This document shows positions 53,597 to 64,000 of a stretch of DNA of 64,000 nucleotides, piece after piece. This DNA comes from Asparagopsis taxiformis (lineage: Eukaryota; Rhodophyta; Florideophyceae; Bonnemaisoniales; Bonnemaisoniaceae). Positions within the stretch are counted from its first letter, which is position 1; each line of letters begins with the position of its first letter. The stretch spans positions 1-64,000 of the forward strand of contig JALQPE010000582.1 in NCBI GenBank assembly GCA_030407315.1, in the 5' to 3' direction. Made by a program: the position numbers and the translations under genes. The notes beneath the pieces were generated by a model that saw only the letters and a list, made by a program, of their open reading frames with translations, was not told where the DNA came from and did no database searches.

Positions 53597-54547
53597 ATGC
53601 CAGAATCATTTGCAATCAATAGACTAGAATAAGATCAGCGAAGAACGATATTTATGGTTAGTGCACTATCTTTCATGGAAAGCATGTGGAAAGAAATGAG
53701 AGAGGGGAAAGATACCTACTCGACAACGTACCAGCCTTACCTGTCATCTTCATGATAACCGGATGATGAAATGGTCCTATACGTCGCGCATCAACAGCCT
53801 TAAATAGACAGCTCATCCACTCAAAATGACCTCGTCGTAACTGGAAGGCAGATGATTTGGCAGACGATGATGTGGCAGATGATTTGGCAGCGGATGATCT
53901 GTCAAATTTTCTGGACGTGATAAATTAGCAGAAATAGAAATCATGCCCCTACGCAATGTCAAACCAACCTAAATGTCTTGGTATTGATGTTTAGCTGCAT
54001 ACTGAAGGAGAAACATCGAATAAATGCTGTAAATTAGAGTAGTAGACTATCCGAAAGAGAATTGCAACCGTGTTCTCATCTATATATAGTTTATTACCAT
54101 AACAAGATTACTATTGAGGCCTATTATACCATGTACTGAAGCTAAATTGTAAATGATTCGTGTATTTCATTCAGAAAAGGAAGCAGGAATCGTTGGAGGC
54201 ATGAAAGCTCGCTGAAGAACCCAACATGGGAAATCAAGTCACCTGTTCCTTGAGTTAGGTAGGACACTAGTCAGTGTGAAGTTTTTGATAAGATGTAACG
54301 GTAAGAAAATATAGGTACCATAAACTATTGCAGTGGCCTGGTTAAAAAGAGACGGATACCATCTTATTAGTTGCCTACTAGTTGACATTAATCCACAATT
54401 TGTGCAAGGTTCTCTCGAATCCAAAGAGAAGAGATGAAACGAACAGCTGTTCGGAAGAAAGGTACACCTCGAAGAACCCGGAGAAGGTTTGAATCATTGC
54501 CAATCCCATACGAAAGTGGGACAAGGCACGGAAATGGGGAAACCCCG

Positions 54548-55323
54548 TGTCAGCGATCAGTCCTCTAGACCTCATGGTAAACACTAGATTCCTGTTCTTA
54601 TAACACCATACCCCGACCAACCAATAAGATAGTAACATTCCACAGAGACCAAAGCTCCCAACTACAAGGGAAGCTTACAGCAACCACTCCTACGAGGCTA
54701 CTTACAGCTTTCCACATACCTTACACCACCTAGGAGACACTTGAGCAGGCTACTTACATGTTGTGATACACCTACAACACCTGTCATGTGACTGACACGG
54801 TTACTTACAAGATTACATGGCTTTTTCAGCCACTTTCGCCCCACTTACAGGGTTACTTACACACATACGCCCGTGTGACAGGTAACTTACAACTGTAACT
54901 GACGGAAACCTCGTTTTTTCAATGAAATTTCAACTGTAAGCTTACATGTAAGAAATGTAAGCCTACACTGTAAGCCGCCCTGCGGGGCCCGGTCGCGCCC
55001 GGCTCCAGGTTTCCACGTGTCAGGGGTTCCTGCCGGCCTCTTACACGTGTGACATTGCTGGACTCGAACACGTGGCCCTCCCTGTCACACTCTCCTTATG
55101 ACCGTTTCCAGATCCGCCACCACCAACAATATCTCCCATTCTCCTCTCCTATTGGTTGATCTCCCGATGCCTACTCCTCGTAGCTCCTCGTAGTTACCCT
55201 TCATTTTACCCCTCCTAGAGCTACCTCCTAGTCTATATAAACTACCCTCCGCTCCCCACCTCAGGGATTCGGAGGTACCTTCGACCGGAACACCTTCTCC
55301 CAAGTTGTGCCTTAACCCCCACA
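54548..55323 (+). mobile_element. Solo LTR with 5-bp target duplication
   Basis: A 776-bp insertion beginning TGTCAG and ending CCACA (TG...CA). It is flanked by CCCCG at 54,543-54,547 and 55,324-55,328. The intact copy A has a single CCCCG at the matching place, which fixes the insertion exactly. It contains TATATAAA at 55,234-55,241 and many CTTACA/TGTAAG motifs, as expected of an LTR promoter. There is no internal coding region, so it is a recombined solo LTR. Confidence 0.88.
55234..55241 (+). promoter_or_regulatory. TATA box of the solo LTR
   Basis: TATATAAA about 85 bp before the LTR end, in the expected U3/R position. Confidence 0.5.
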
Positions 55324-58300
55324 CCCCGCTAGTTTCGAACGAAACATTCGAGGTTCACGCCGATATACCGGACGAAAACGTCGGAAAAGCATCTGCTGAA
55401 GACGAGAATATTTCTAGTGGCAATGGAGAAGAGCACATTGGATTTTTTTGAGGCTGGAAAAGTTACCAGAGAAGAAGAAACGATAGGCTCTGAGGAAAGC
55501 TCGGCCGAGAGCTGTGATGACCACGACGGAGAAGAGGCAGCGGAAGATGACCGCGGACTTGTGGATAAACTGCTGACCTGGCCAATATTCTCTGCAATAA
55601 TATTGCTTAGTGGAACGTTACGGATGAAACGCAAGGACTATGAAGGTATGCGTGAGATGTCTAATTTCAAGCGGGACATTTCGGATCAAGCACCTAACGA
55701 CTCGTACATGAGGAAAGTCATTTTACCGTTCATTCTGAAAACATGTTTCCCACAAAGCATGGATACAACGTGTGAAATAGATGTAACAAAAAGCGGCTCT
55801 AGGCTTGGAAAGATGTCTCCAGGACTGTCTAGTAGCCGTAGAGCTCATTGTACTACATCGGTACGAGTCGTGCTACCGAGCACATGGGCGGAAAGGGATA
55901 TACAGACCGGACCCATTCTGGACTGCATAAAGTCTACTAAAAGGGATAATAGTGATGAAAGAGAAGATGAAGCATATCAAATTGCTTCAGAAAGTATTGA
56001 AAACTCTTTCATTGTCAAATGCCGTTCAGCTGTTCTGAATGACCCATTCCATCGCATTTCGTCGCATTTCGGTAAGTGCATCAGATCATGACGGTCACAA
56101 GATGCACAGAAAGGTATACGCCCGACATGGAGACGAGTTGAGGATCATATGTATGCCGACGACAAATCAAGAGGCCCTGGTGGCTAACCTGGGAGGAGCC
56201 AGAACGAAACAGGGAAAGAACATCGAAACTGGAAAGAATTCTAGGAGCAGAAGAAGTTTTGCAGCAAGGAGTGACTGGAGAATTGAAGCTATCATCATTG
56301 CAAGTTATCTTGCAACCGGAGAAGAACAACAAGAATCAAATATGGAAGATGTGATAGGCCCGCAAATCGATGCAATGGAAGAAACTGAGAAAAGAAATGC
56401 GAGGCGTCTCGTCTCCACCACAACGCTCGACGGAGAACATTGCAACAATGATATTCGGGCAGGTGACGCTATCACTCTGTTTCGGCCAAAAGTAAGTCTG
56501 ATGGGAGCACATTTGAAGAGTTACTACTCGTGAACAGACATCTGAAAAAGGGACGCTCTGAACATGCGACTTTTCTCATTTGCTCCACAAGGGGAGCAAC
56601 TGGGCAGCTACATCGCGAACAAATTCGGGTGAAAGACGTCCAGCTCATAGGAGCTCCAGACAAGAGGTCTAGATGGCACCCCGGCTCTAAACGTATGGAT
56701 GCCTGCAGTGAGGGGAATCTTTCAGATGGCAGGAAATATATCGTATACCGATTTCTGCTATATGCTGATGACTTCCAGCCGTTCACAAGCCGGAAAGGAA
56801 GTTTTGGTGGCTGCTATATGCTTCCATTAGGCATACAGCCAAGCAAGAGAGCAAGCTTCCACGCAGTCCGCGTTCTTGGATTCGTTCCCCGGGAGTTTCA
56901 ACAAATGTTGTAATTGAGAGAGTTGTACCCGACATTGTGAAGGGAAGTACAGACGGTTTTCCAGCGAAAGATGCAAATGGAGAAGATGTGGTCATATTCC
57001 TGGATCCTGTTGGATTTATCGGAGATTACCCAGCTGTTTCGCATACTCTGGATGTCCGTGGACACACCAGTAATACACCATGCCATAGCTGCATTTTCGA
57101 AAAGCAAGATATGAGCAGCAGTGGAGGTTCACGAAATGCATACACAGCATTGCTAAACAGTCAGATGAGTACGCATGCCCGAGGAATGCACCGAAACAAG
57201 CTTGTGAGGGAAGTCGCATCGCGAGATCAGCTCAAAGTTCTTGGACTAAGCCTAGATCCGATTGAGAATAAGGCACTCCATAATTTGAGTGAATCCCTTA
57301 ATCGTGTGCGGAGAGGAGTTCCTACAAACGAAGAAGGAGTTCCAGTTGTTCCTTGTCAATTCGATCCATATCGCTCTGCTGTAGTTGCCCCAGACCATCT
57401 GCTCTCCGGACTGGCTCAAGATGTGATGAATGCGACAATCACTGCAGCAACACCTGTACTTCGAAATGTTGGGGAAACAGTTCTACTGAATACCCTCCGA
57501 ATGTTCTGTTTGAGTAGTCAGAGTCAGGTATTCGGGCAGAACTACCTATTATCGATGAACATGAGCGATATATTCGCTGTTCTCGTTGTAGCTCCCCAAG
57601 CATTTTATTCGGCATTTCGTATCGTCATCGGGAACTCTTGGGACGGGTATGAAAAACTTGAACGTATTCTTCGTTTGCTGAAAAAGTTTCAAATGGTTGT
57701 TGCCAGCATTCGATTCATCCCAACATGGTGGATAGATGGACTTGAGTCAACCAGGAGGTTCGAGGCCGAGAATGGCGGACGTCATGACCACATTCTAGCT
57801 CTTGTTTCAGACTATATGAAAGAACTGCATGAGGTATGCAAGAAGGATCCTATTGCAATGAAACATCTGGACAAACCGAACTTGCATCGGTTGATAGAAT
57901 TTTGCGTACATACATTACCAGCTTTTGGAGCTGCGAAACATGTGGAAGAGCTTTTATTCGAGAGAATGCACCAGCCTGTTAAAAGAGGGGTTCGAAACTC
58001 GAACCATAAGAATGAACATCTGTCATCAATGGAGCTCATCATGGCCGATGACAGGCTCGCACGAATAGCCATCACGCTGGGTGCGGTAGGTCACAATACA
58101 AAACAATGGACGTCGGATGATTGCAGACGCGTGTATTTTGCACTAGGAAAAGGAATTTCGGAGAGTCCACATGCGACAGAAGAGGCAGCAAAAAGATGCT
58201 TCTTAAGTCCTGTATTCCGTCTCATATCAGAGAGGAGCAGTACTATGGTGAGCACCCACTGTCCAATCACGCGGTGGCGAGGGGAATCTGTTGAAGACGC

Positions 58301-59220
58301 GAAAAATGTTCCGGCAGAAGAAACCGTCATGATGGCAAGGATACGTAAAGCTTCTGAAACTTTTCTCAGAACCAGACAGGTAAACGGGTCTCAACATGGT
58401 GAACGACTATGGTGGCTCACTGCTGCACAAAGAGTGCGCACTAGTCATGAGGGATCTGAGAGCGAATCGAGGTTAGGGCGTGCTGAACCTGGAAGCATCA
58501 TTCAAGCAGTGTGCACAGATGGATGGTATGATGCTGGTATAGTAGTACCCGCCCATAGCAGGACGAGCATGGAGGAATTCACATGTTCCAGACGTGTCCT
58601 TTTCGTCACATTGTCCTTTTTTATTGTGGTAGGGCAAGGAGAGGAGAAGAAGGCAAAGAAATGGAAGCAGAAAACTCCATATGCTGTCTGCATTCCCTTG
58701 ACATGCACTGGAGACGGTATGTACCGGAAAGGTGGGAATGATACTATAGTTCACGTTGAAATGAACGACGGGGTCCGAGAAGTTTTGCACGTACATAACT
58801 GCGAGTCAGGAGTTTGTTCATACGATAGACAAAGTGGCATTGTAGAGCACAATAGTGATATTCTTTCTGGTGGTGAAGTGAGCGTCTTAACTAGAGAAGA
58901 TGGATACCCACCACGTTCAGCATAGAGTGTTCCAGCACAGTGTTTAATACATCAGTAAACTTTCGTAATTCATTTAGCAGCAGTCCTGATCAAGTCTTCC
59001 AACAAATGCTATACAAAATTTGTACATGTCGTTTGAAGAATAGAGTGGGATTTTGTTCCATGCGCACAAATAAAGTGTGTTTTGCGAAGAGCGTCCGCAC
59101 TTACGTACGTATGACGCCATTGGTACTAGAGATGGAGCCGCGAGTTGCAGGACTCCTAGTTCCACAAAGTTGAGTTCGCATAATCCAATGGAGAGCCGGC
59201 ACCTGGCCAATGAAGTAGAA

Positions 59221-59241
59221 AATAATACCCGGTATAGTTTT
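59221..59241. repeat. Single palindrome unit in copy B
   Basis: AATAATACCCGGTATAGTTTT, one unit where copy A has nine (22.4-23.3 kb). Confidence 0.9.
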
Positions 59242-59527
59242 CTGGCTCCAGTGACAAGTGGAGTACTATGATTCACGGCAATGGGATGGTTTTGGGAACG
59301 AAGGAATTGTGTGTGGGAAGTCCTTCGTCGAGGAATGACAGATGGCCGAATACAATTGGAGCGCGTGGAAGGTGCATCAATAACTGATATTTCACGTTTA
59401 GACGTGTAGGGAGATCGTTTCCCGCTAAATACCACCTTGAAAGAGGAATATCTCTTGATCGTGTAGTCGGAGAGAAAAGGTGTCTTTGTCATCCTGAACG
59501 GCTTCTCTACGCATCCAAATCTTTGCA

Positions 59528-62500
59528 ATGGCCGGAAGCGACACTGAACGCGCTGCGGAACCAAAGGATACCGTCGAAAGCGTTGCAGAGAGACTTGCAA
59601 CGACGGTAGGCGGTGATAAAACACCCTCCGGAGGTTCTGCTGATGGAGGGGCTCCGTCTGCAGCGGGAAAAGAGACGGCAGATAGCCAGACACCCATTCA
59701 GGGAGCAGACGCTGCCATGATAGAGGCAGCAAAAACCCTTGGTGATATATCACCATCTGGGAAAAACACTCTACGCTTTCCATCTACTCCTGGGACGGTG
59801 AAATCGAAAAAACAGGGAGAGGTCTAACGTCCGTGAAGGCGAGGGGAGTCCTTCTGGCATGGAAGCATCAGAAGAGTCTGTTATGGGGATTGACATCAAC
59901 ATTGTCGAATGCAGGACTGAACCTAAAATGATCAATCCGCTAGATGTTGCCAAACCGGAATCAACTTCTCGTCTTGTGCAGGAGGCCAGAGTGCGCGATC
60001 TGGTCAGCAAAATATCTACCGAGGGGTTTCTGGAAACTGGCACCCGAATGACCATCTGTGAAACAATGGGGTCAGACGGACGGAATAAACTGCAGTGCAT
60101 TGATGGAGGTCATCGTATCAGCGCTTTGCAGTCGATTGTGGAAAACAAACCGACAGTTGCTGATCGATGGAGACTGAGGAGCATTAGCGTTGACTTCATC
60201 CGACCACCTGGAACCCGTGAAATCTTTCATCCTCTTGAAGTTATGCGAATATCGCAGAAGCTGAACGAAAAGACTCATGACGTTATAGAAGTTTCTATTG
60301 CTGACCACGTCTGTACGGTCATGAAGTTCATGATGATGAAGGGCTTGATGAAGGCGAAGGTAAATGTGTGCACAAAAGTTGTAGTCGAGAACAAGGTCAT
60401 TCCAGGTTGTCAGGAAGGAATTATGATGAAGTACGTTTCGATTGCGCAGGGCTTCGGAGACGTAAATAACCCGGCGTTCGAACATTGGTCAGCTATCCCA
60501 AGTCGATTTGCAACTGAAACTAGTCCGCCAGACTCGAAGAATATGCAGGGATGCACTGTGGACGTCCTATTCGCTTCTGCGTTTCGAAAAGCTTCGGTGG
60601 ACACCAAACTTGTCATTCTAGAGCTCACTGCAATGTGGACGATGTGGAAACGTAGGAAAGGAGATGGTGGTATAAGTCTAAAGACATGCGCGCAAAAGTG
60701 GTGCTACAGCATGTGTGAAATTTATGACATACTTGAGAAAGCTGTACGGAAAGAAAACTCCTGGCATTCCTCACCTCATCCATGTTTCAGGAAGTTACAT
60801 GAAGTACCGGAGCCAGGTGGACGAACACGAAAAACCATACGATATCGCATTTTGACTGTCCTCAAAGATTTCTATCCTTCGACGCACCAACTGGGAGAGG
60901 TATACGTGCAGCATTGACGCGGTCTATGATGAAAGAAATCCGTTATGTGGTTTTCAACGGCTCAATTCTATCGGATGACTCTCTCGACCATTCCGTCGCG
61001 CCTGAAATAGGTGTGCAGGAAAGGCGGACTAGGCGAAAATCCTTGGAAGGGAATACTGCACCTCAACCACGACAACAATCCGCATCGTATGGTGATACTT
61101 CAAATGCTGCCATTGATCGCTCGGACGTGGTACAGAGTCCAAATGTACTTACCCAACAGCAGACACAGGGCAGTCTGGAAATATCGGATCGTGTTAACGC
61201 TGAGGTCGGTGCTGCAACACAGGTTGGTGAAGAGGCGACAGGGAAAGCGGCAGATTCCGAAAGCGCAAAGCAGGTTACAACGGACCGCGCAGTGACTACT
61301 GCGCCTACCGAGAACAATTCTTCGAAACCTGGAGATTGTGAAGTTGGGGATGTGTTGCAGAAGAACGTAGGAACTCAAGAGCTTGAACCAACTGGTGCAA
61401 ATCGAGGAAGAAATGACCACGGTGATGAAAATGACCTGCAACAATCACCTAGCCCAGTGGCAGCCGGAAGTGCCACGCTCAGACCAGAGCAGGGTGGAAA
61501 GTCGCCGGCGAATATGTCAGTTGGTCATCCAAGAACTGGTCGAGATGGTGAAGGAGGTCCTGAATCTAGGAAGAGCGATGGGTCTGGAACGAAAGATGTC
61601 CGCGAAGAAAAATGTCCCGAACATTCTTCTGGAAGGACAACGGAGGACCAGATGAAAGGTGTACGAAATCAGGGTGATGGCACTGGAGACGCTATGTTAT
61701 CTACAGCGGATGTCGGCCTACCTGTTTTACCTGAGCTGGAGGACACGGAAACACATGTTACCAGTTCTACGCCTAGGAAGTTGATGAAAGCCAAGCACAG
61801 CAGTGGTTTCGTGCCCTTAAAGGCAAAGCCGAGGAATACGGAGACGCCGCCAATGATTCTACGATCCAAACGGAAATTGGTGTATGTCACCCCTCAAGAG
61901 GTTATTGACCTGGTGGGAGAGGATACCAGCAGGCCGCGGCAGAAGAAGAAGCAAAAGATGCGTGAAGACGCAAATTTGCAATCCGGCAAAGACGCTGCAG
62001 TCCACGCGGTTCAAGGAGGTCAGTATTCGGACAGGCAACAAAATGATGTCCCTGACAAAGATGTGGAGGAAGGTATAGAAGCGAAACTGCCTGTTATCAT
62101 TCATCCCGACAGTCGAATGAAATACTATGTGAATGGGAAACTGGTCGATACGCTTCGAGCCGAGGTCGCTGAAGCAGCAGCGAGTGCCTATTCGGCACAA
62201 AATGTTTCCGCTGAGTTTCTCTCGAGGGCTTATTTCCGAGAGAAACGAAATGAAATAGACTTGGTTGGGTTTACAATTCTGGACGGAATATTCAAGTCTT
62301 CTACTACTGCAGATGCGATCCACGAACTGCTCCTTCATTTTTCTGCGTTGTTTGAGGAACGTCTCGAGGATGCCAAGAAGAACTCTGAATCCGGTGACAC
62401 CCGCAGAGATCCGGACTGGACACCGTGGTGCATGGCTATGATGGATGGGAAAAACTCTGATGAAGAAGGTGAGAAGGGCAGAGGAATCTTTATAACAAAG

Positions 62501-63048
62501 CGGAAGAGCTTATGTGATGACCTCGAGGATAACAATAATAATCTCTATCGGAAGAAGATGATTGTTGAGCTCGGTCTAGGTATTTGTGCGGAAGGTTTGG
62601 AATTGAGGACTAGTGGGAAGGACCCGATGGCCTTCCCCAGCACTGGAACTACTTTAGTGCTGACTGGAGAGCGGACTAAACCTCGTGCTGGACATACAGA
62701 CTATGAAGTGGGAATCGATGAAGTTAACAGTCCCCCTTCTCCGCCATCCTACTTCATGATGTCAAGCGGCGCAGATGGATTCGGCCTCGTGCTTGCACCC
62801 TACAGTCATGTCTGTTTATCCCATCCCAACAGAGAGTTTACAGAGTTCCAATGAAGAGGTGTGAAGTACCACCATATTCTGTTCTTGTCTGCCGAGGGGA
62901 TGTTTATCACCACGAGGAAGGATTTGAGAGCATAAGGGTCTTCAATACAAGTTCCCGATCCGATCTCACATATTCCTCAAAACTGAGCAGCATCAAAGTG
63001 AAGAAGGAGAATATGTCGTTGGACATTGGGAGGGCAATTCGAAATTGA
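59528..63048 (+). pseudogene. ParB-like/dioxygenase fusion, copy B, inactivated
   Basis: Second copy of the 1174-aa gene. Differences that break it: one extra A in an A-run near 59,813, loss of one C near 60,889 (TTCCGAC to TTCGAC), loss of one base near 62,838 (GTTATACAG to GTTTACAG) and another near 62,932 (GAGCAATAAGG to GAGCATAAGG). The ParB-like DGGHR and the HTD motif are still encoded, but in separate frames. The 2-oxoglutarate Arg region is shifted out of frame. An extra codon (EEKCPEH) occurs near 61,612. It cannot make an active enzyme. Confidence 0.92.
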
Positions 63049-63473
63049 AGTGATGAAGGGCATCTGTCCAGCCGTGTTGAAGCCTTAGTTGGGTATGAAT
63101 CCGTAGAGTAATAAACACAATTCCAATAGAACATGATAAAAGAGATACTGCATGGATTCTTTATATAGTCAGATCAACTTCACAAATGTAACAAACACCA
63201 CATGCAGAAAGCTATTCTCCACAGAAAGCTCTACCTACAGGAGCTGCAAATTCTAAACCTCTTCAGTAGATGCAAGAAACGATAGCAGATAGTAAAACCT
63301 GGTATTATATTACATCGTTCACTATCCCCGGTAAAATTTTCAGTTCCTGAGAACAGGAGTCTGGCCGGGTATAAAGTTGGGTGGGTGTAGACCAAGTGCA
63401 CCAACCCCATTGCCTGGGGGTACTCCGGATAACCTCAGCCAATGGCGTTGGTGCACCTGGCTTTTGGGAGGCC

Positions 63474-63725
63474 AAAATAATACCGGGTATTATTTTGGTC
63501 GGTATAGACCAAGTGCACAACCCCATTGGCCGAGGTTGTCCAAACTACCAACCGGCCAATGGCGTTGGTGCACCTGGCTTTGGGAGGCCAAAATAATACC
63601 GGGTATTATTTTGGGGTCGTATAACCAAGTGCACCAACCCATTGGCCGAGGTGGTCCAAACTACCACCGGCCATGGCGTTGGTGCACCTGGCTTTTGGGA
63701 GGCCAAAATAATACCGGGTATTATT
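63474..63725. repeat. Palindrome cluster of copy B (three full copies)
   Basis: Copies at 63,474-63,496, 63,590-63,612 and 63,705-63,725, each flanked by GCACCTGG and CCAATGG. A degenerate one (CCGGGTATAAAG) is near 63,367. There is one full copy more than at the matching place in copy A. 63,726-64,000 is non-coding and matches 17,751-18,030. Confidence 0.9.
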
Positions 63726-64000
63726 CCTAGTGCTCAAGAGTGCAGTGCACTCATTGGCCGAAGCCCCACTTATTCGTGGTTCATGTTGTACAGACGCATT
63801 TGGTATGTACGCTCAGCTCCACGAGTTGGTGCAAATGCTGGAAGTATGTGACTTCAGCATTATGTAGTTATTACTTGAGTGGTTTTGGGTAATCACCATG
63901 ACCAACTCGTACCTGTTTAGCCACTTTGAGTATGAACTCGTCGTATAGCGATTGTATTTGGCCGCAGAAATTACTGAATTTCGAGTATTACTCTTGATCT

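Larger units (their letters stand above)
54434..58925 (+). pseudogene. Tnp2-like transposase, copy B, inactivated
   Basis: Second copy of the 1233-aa transposase. It begins at the ATG at 54,434. The reading frame is cut at 54,547 by a 776-bp solo LTR plus a duplicated CCCCG. Further damage relative to the intact copy: an indel near 55,445 (GGATTTTTTT), a 10-bp tandem duplication of TCGCATTTCG near 56,060 and single-base losses near 56,490 (AAAAA to AAAA) and 56,890 (CCCCC to CCCC). From 56,937 the frame is open for 662 codons to the normal stop, with the GDYPAV and FERMHQP motifs intact. It cannot give a full-length protein. Confidence 0.92.
52848..64000. mobile_element. Inverted, decayed partial copy (B) of the giant transposon
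   Basis: Reverse complement of 17,751-28,846. It contains frameshifted transposase and ParB-dioxygenase copies. It lacks the outer ~1 kb and the terminal repeat found at 28,847-29,868. It has a solo LTR inside the transposase, keeps one unit instead of nine in the upstream array, and has three instead of two full palindromes at 63.5-63.7 kb. It continues past the window edge. Confidence 0.93.

Overview
The window looks like an intron-poor eukaryotic nuclear genome. It has long uninterrupted ORFs, AATAAA-type poly(A) signals, CACTA/Tnp2-type transposases, and remnants of eukaryotic housekeeping genes (condensin II subunit G2, and a membrane-anchored histidine acid phosphatase of lysosomal type). 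An alga is plausible: a DUF1415 gene, a family known from bacteria and some algae, is also present. I cannot name the species. I found no rRNA, no convincing functional tRNA and no CRISPR array.

Layout. (1) 0-3.2 kb: a decayed reverse-strand gene for a DNA methyltransferase plus SET-domain protein. (2) 3.92-29.87 kb: a single giant DNA transposon of the CACTA/EnSpm class, about 25.9 kb, with imperfect CACTAC-type terminal inverted repeats and GGCAGTA/TACTGCC-rich subterminal regions. It carries six intact ORFs: a 507-aa coiled-coil protein, a 462-aa unknown protein, a 1169-aa ParB-like/DNA methyltransferase/SET fusion, two ParB-like/2-oxoglutarate-Fe(II) dioxygenase fusions (992 and 1174 aa), and a 1233-aa Tnp2-like transposase. 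Four clusters of one palindrome (AATAATACCGGGTATTATT) lie between the genes, always next to gene 3' ends. (3) 30-38 kb: a dispersed hairpin-bearing repeat, a GC-rich 314-aa ORF, and a second, different Tnp2-type element with a divergent basic-protein gene. (4) 39-46 kb: a graveyard of host genes (DUF1415, condensin G2, acid phosphatase), all broken. (5) 46.4-49.5 kb: a third, diverged but intact ParB-like/dioxygenase gene. (6) 49.7-52.85 kb: more dispersed repeats and a GGACGTCC satellite. (7) 52.85-64 kb: an inverted, decayed second copy of the right-hand 11 kb of the giant element, with frameshifts in both genes and a solo LTR in the transposase.

How the parts may work together (inference). 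The ParB-like domain (motif DG-x-HR) is fused to a DNA methyltransferase/SET 'writer' in one protein and to an oxidative 'eraser' fold in others. The same transposon carries arrays of one palindrome. This suggests a transposon-encoded chromatin or DNA-modification system that marks, protects, insulates or regulates its own DNA, possibly with the palindrome as recognition site. The fusions and the repeat layout are read directly from the sequence. Binding, substrate and function are not.
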